Part shown: one piece after another, positions 5,572 through 6,749 of the stretch
Layout: every line of letters begins with the position of its first letter
How positions within the stretch are numbered: position 1 is the stretch's first letter
NCBI GenBank assembly: GCA_021793635.1
Contig: JAJYSI010000187.1
Location: 1-6,749, forward strand
DNA from: Bacteroidota bacterium
Lineage (GTDB): Bacteria; Bacteroidota; Ignavibacteria; Ignavibacteriales; Ignavibacteriaceae
DNA: 6,749 bases
Direction of reading: 5' to 3'
Program-made: the position numbers and the translations under genes
The notes under the pieces: model-generated
What the model was told of the DNA's origin: nothing
What the model saw: the letters and a program-made list of their open reading frames with translations, nothing else
The model's database searches: none

Positions 5572-6749
5572 TTAAAACCCTTTTGCCCTGATTTTTTGAA
5601 TTCTACGCTGCAGAGTTCTTTCACTAACTCCCAATATTGTTGCCGCCTTCTGAACACTGCCGCCGACATAAGTTAAAACTGATTTTATATGCTCTTCAAC
5701 AGCATCTTCAATAGATAATAATTTAAAGTTATCGCTTTTAAGTTTTAAAGACCTTGATTGCAGATTTATATCAGATACAATATCGCTGTCTTTGGTTTTA
5801 GCAACAGCATTGAAAATTATGTTCTCAAGTTCCCTAACATTACCGGGAAATTTATAGCTGCTTAGAATTTTTATAACATCGTTCGAAAATCCGTTAACAT
5901 TTTTATTATAAGTAATGTTGCTCATTTTTAAAAAATGTTCTGCAAGAAGAATAACATCATCACCTCTCTCCCGGAGGGGCGGAAGCTGGATGAGTCCTCT
6001 ATTCAATCTGTAATAAAGATCTGCTCTGAACTCTTTGTTGTTGACGGCATCTATCAAGTTTCGATTTGTTGCGGCTATAATCCTGATATCTAATTTTGTC
6101 GGCTTAGCGCTGCCTATTCTATGAATTTCATTATACTGGATAGTTCTCAGAAGTTTTCCCTGTAATTCTTTGGGAAGTTCTCCAATTTCATCAAGAAAAA
6201 TTGTACCGCCGTTTGCTTCCTCAAAATATCCTCTCTTCTCCGATATCGCACCGGTAAAGGATCCTTTTTCATGACCGAACAACTCACTCTCAAATAATGT
6301 ATTTGAAATAGATGCCAGATTAACAGCAACAAAAGGATTTAATCTCCTCGGTGAAAGCTCATGAATTTTTCTTGCGACCAGATCTTTACCGGTACCTGTT
6401 TCCCCGGTAATCAAAATCATTTCATCTGTCGGTGCAAAAATCTCAATCAGCTCAAAAACCTTGTACATTAACGGAGATGAAGTTATTATATCGGAAAAAT
6501 AAGTTCTTGAAGGCGGAGCCTTTGTTTTAATTGATCTATGGGAATCGAGCTCCAGTTCAAGTATGTGTAGATCCAATGCTCTTTTGATAGTGAGGAACAA
6601 CCGGTCGATATCCGGCGGCTTGGTAATATATTCATAAGCGCCGAGCTTTACAGCTTTCAAAGCTATTTCCACTTCATCAACTGCTGTAACCATTATTACC
6701 GGTATATGCGGATTGCTTTGATTTATTTTTTCAAGAAGTTCTAATCCAT
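5572..6749 (-). CDS. NtrC-family sigma-54-dependent response regulator, 5' partial
   Basis: A transcriptional activator that uses ATP hydrolysis to open sigma-54 promoters when its receiver is phosphorylated. The frame runs off the window end; the true start and the phosphorylated Asp lie outside. Residues are counted from the internal ATG at 6693. Before it, GLELLEKINQSNPHIPVI continues the receiver, and VTA (2-4) and ITKP (23-26) carry the conserved Thr and Lys. The AAA+ domain has Walker A GETGTGKD (97-104), GSFTGA (144-149, a variant of the sigma-54-contacting GAFTGA), Walker B GGTIFLDEIGE (162-172), AATN (207-210), LPPLRER (237-243) and GNVRELEN (284-291). A Fis-type helix-turn-helix (QKAATILGVSERTLQRRI, 348-365) ends the protein. 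It lies upstream of the pilin-like operon on the same strand, reminiscent of PilR, but the operon promoter looks sigma-70-like, so the target is unproven. Confidence 0.93.
   Translation of the reverse strand, partial: GLELLEKINQSNPHIPVIMVTAVDEVEIALKAVKLGAYEYITKPPDIDRLFLTIKRALDLHILELELDSHRSIKTKAPPSRTYFSDIITSSPLMYKVFELIEIFAPTDEMILITGETGTGKDLVARKIHELSPRRLNPFVAVNLASISNTLFESELFGHEKGSFTGAISEKRGYFEEANGGTIFLDEIGELPKELQGKLLRTIQYNEIHRIGSAKPTKLDIRIIAATNRNLIDAVNNKEFRADLYYRLNRGLIQLPPLRERGDDVILLAEHFLKMSNITYNKNVNGFSNDVIKILSSYKFPGNVRELENIIFNAVAKTKDSDIVSDINLQSRSLKLKSDNFKLLSIEDAVEEHIKSVLTYVGGSVQKAATILGVSERTLQRRIQKIRAKGF

Overview
The window is AT-rich and gene-dense, with short intergenic gaps. Its gene content fits a member of the Bacteroidota/Chlorobi/Ignavibacteria (FCB) group: an orphan GroES with an enlarged loop, weak or absent Shine-Dalgarno sites at several genes, two TTG starts, and minor-pilin-like genes beside an NtrC-type regulator. 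The lineage is an inference from gene style, not from a marker gene. No rRNA, tRNA, CRISPR array or insertion sequence was seen.

Left part, plus strand (1-2637): a compact three-gene operon. It begins with the C-terminal two thirds of a type III polyketide synthase (start lies before the window), followed after 5 nt by a class I SAM-dependent methyltransferase and after 35 nt by an FAD-dependent oxidoreductase with geranylgeranyl-reductase-like motifs. The likely product is a methylated and oxidised (or reduced) alkylresorcinol, alkylpyrone or quinone-like phenolic lipid: the synthase extends an acyl-CoA with malonyl-CoA, and the two tailoring enzymes modify the ring. The logic matches the SrsABC type of pathway known from Streptomyces.

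Middle (2638-3128): a separate plus-strand gene for a GroES/Cpn10-family protein of 124 residues, longer than the usual ~95 because of an insertion at the roof-loop position. No groEL is next to it. It converges with the minus-strand genes, with only 4 bp between the two stop codons.

Right part, minus strand (read from 6749 down to 3126): first a sigma-54-dependent, NtrC-family response regulator (receiver domain cut by the window end, then AAA+ domain and Fis-type helix-turn-helix). After a 173-bp gap comes an operon of three pilin-like proteins in the classical order V-W-X (equivalent to GspI-J-K), then a 66-residue single-pass membrane protein. The gap holds a good sigma-70-like promoter and an unusual set of alternating inverted repeats, with a 13-bp perfect stem at its centre, in what would be the leader of the pilin operon. 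The pilin-like proteins keep the hydrophobic N-terminal helix but lack the usual GFTLIE prepilin site, which with the leader structure is the least ordinary part of the window.
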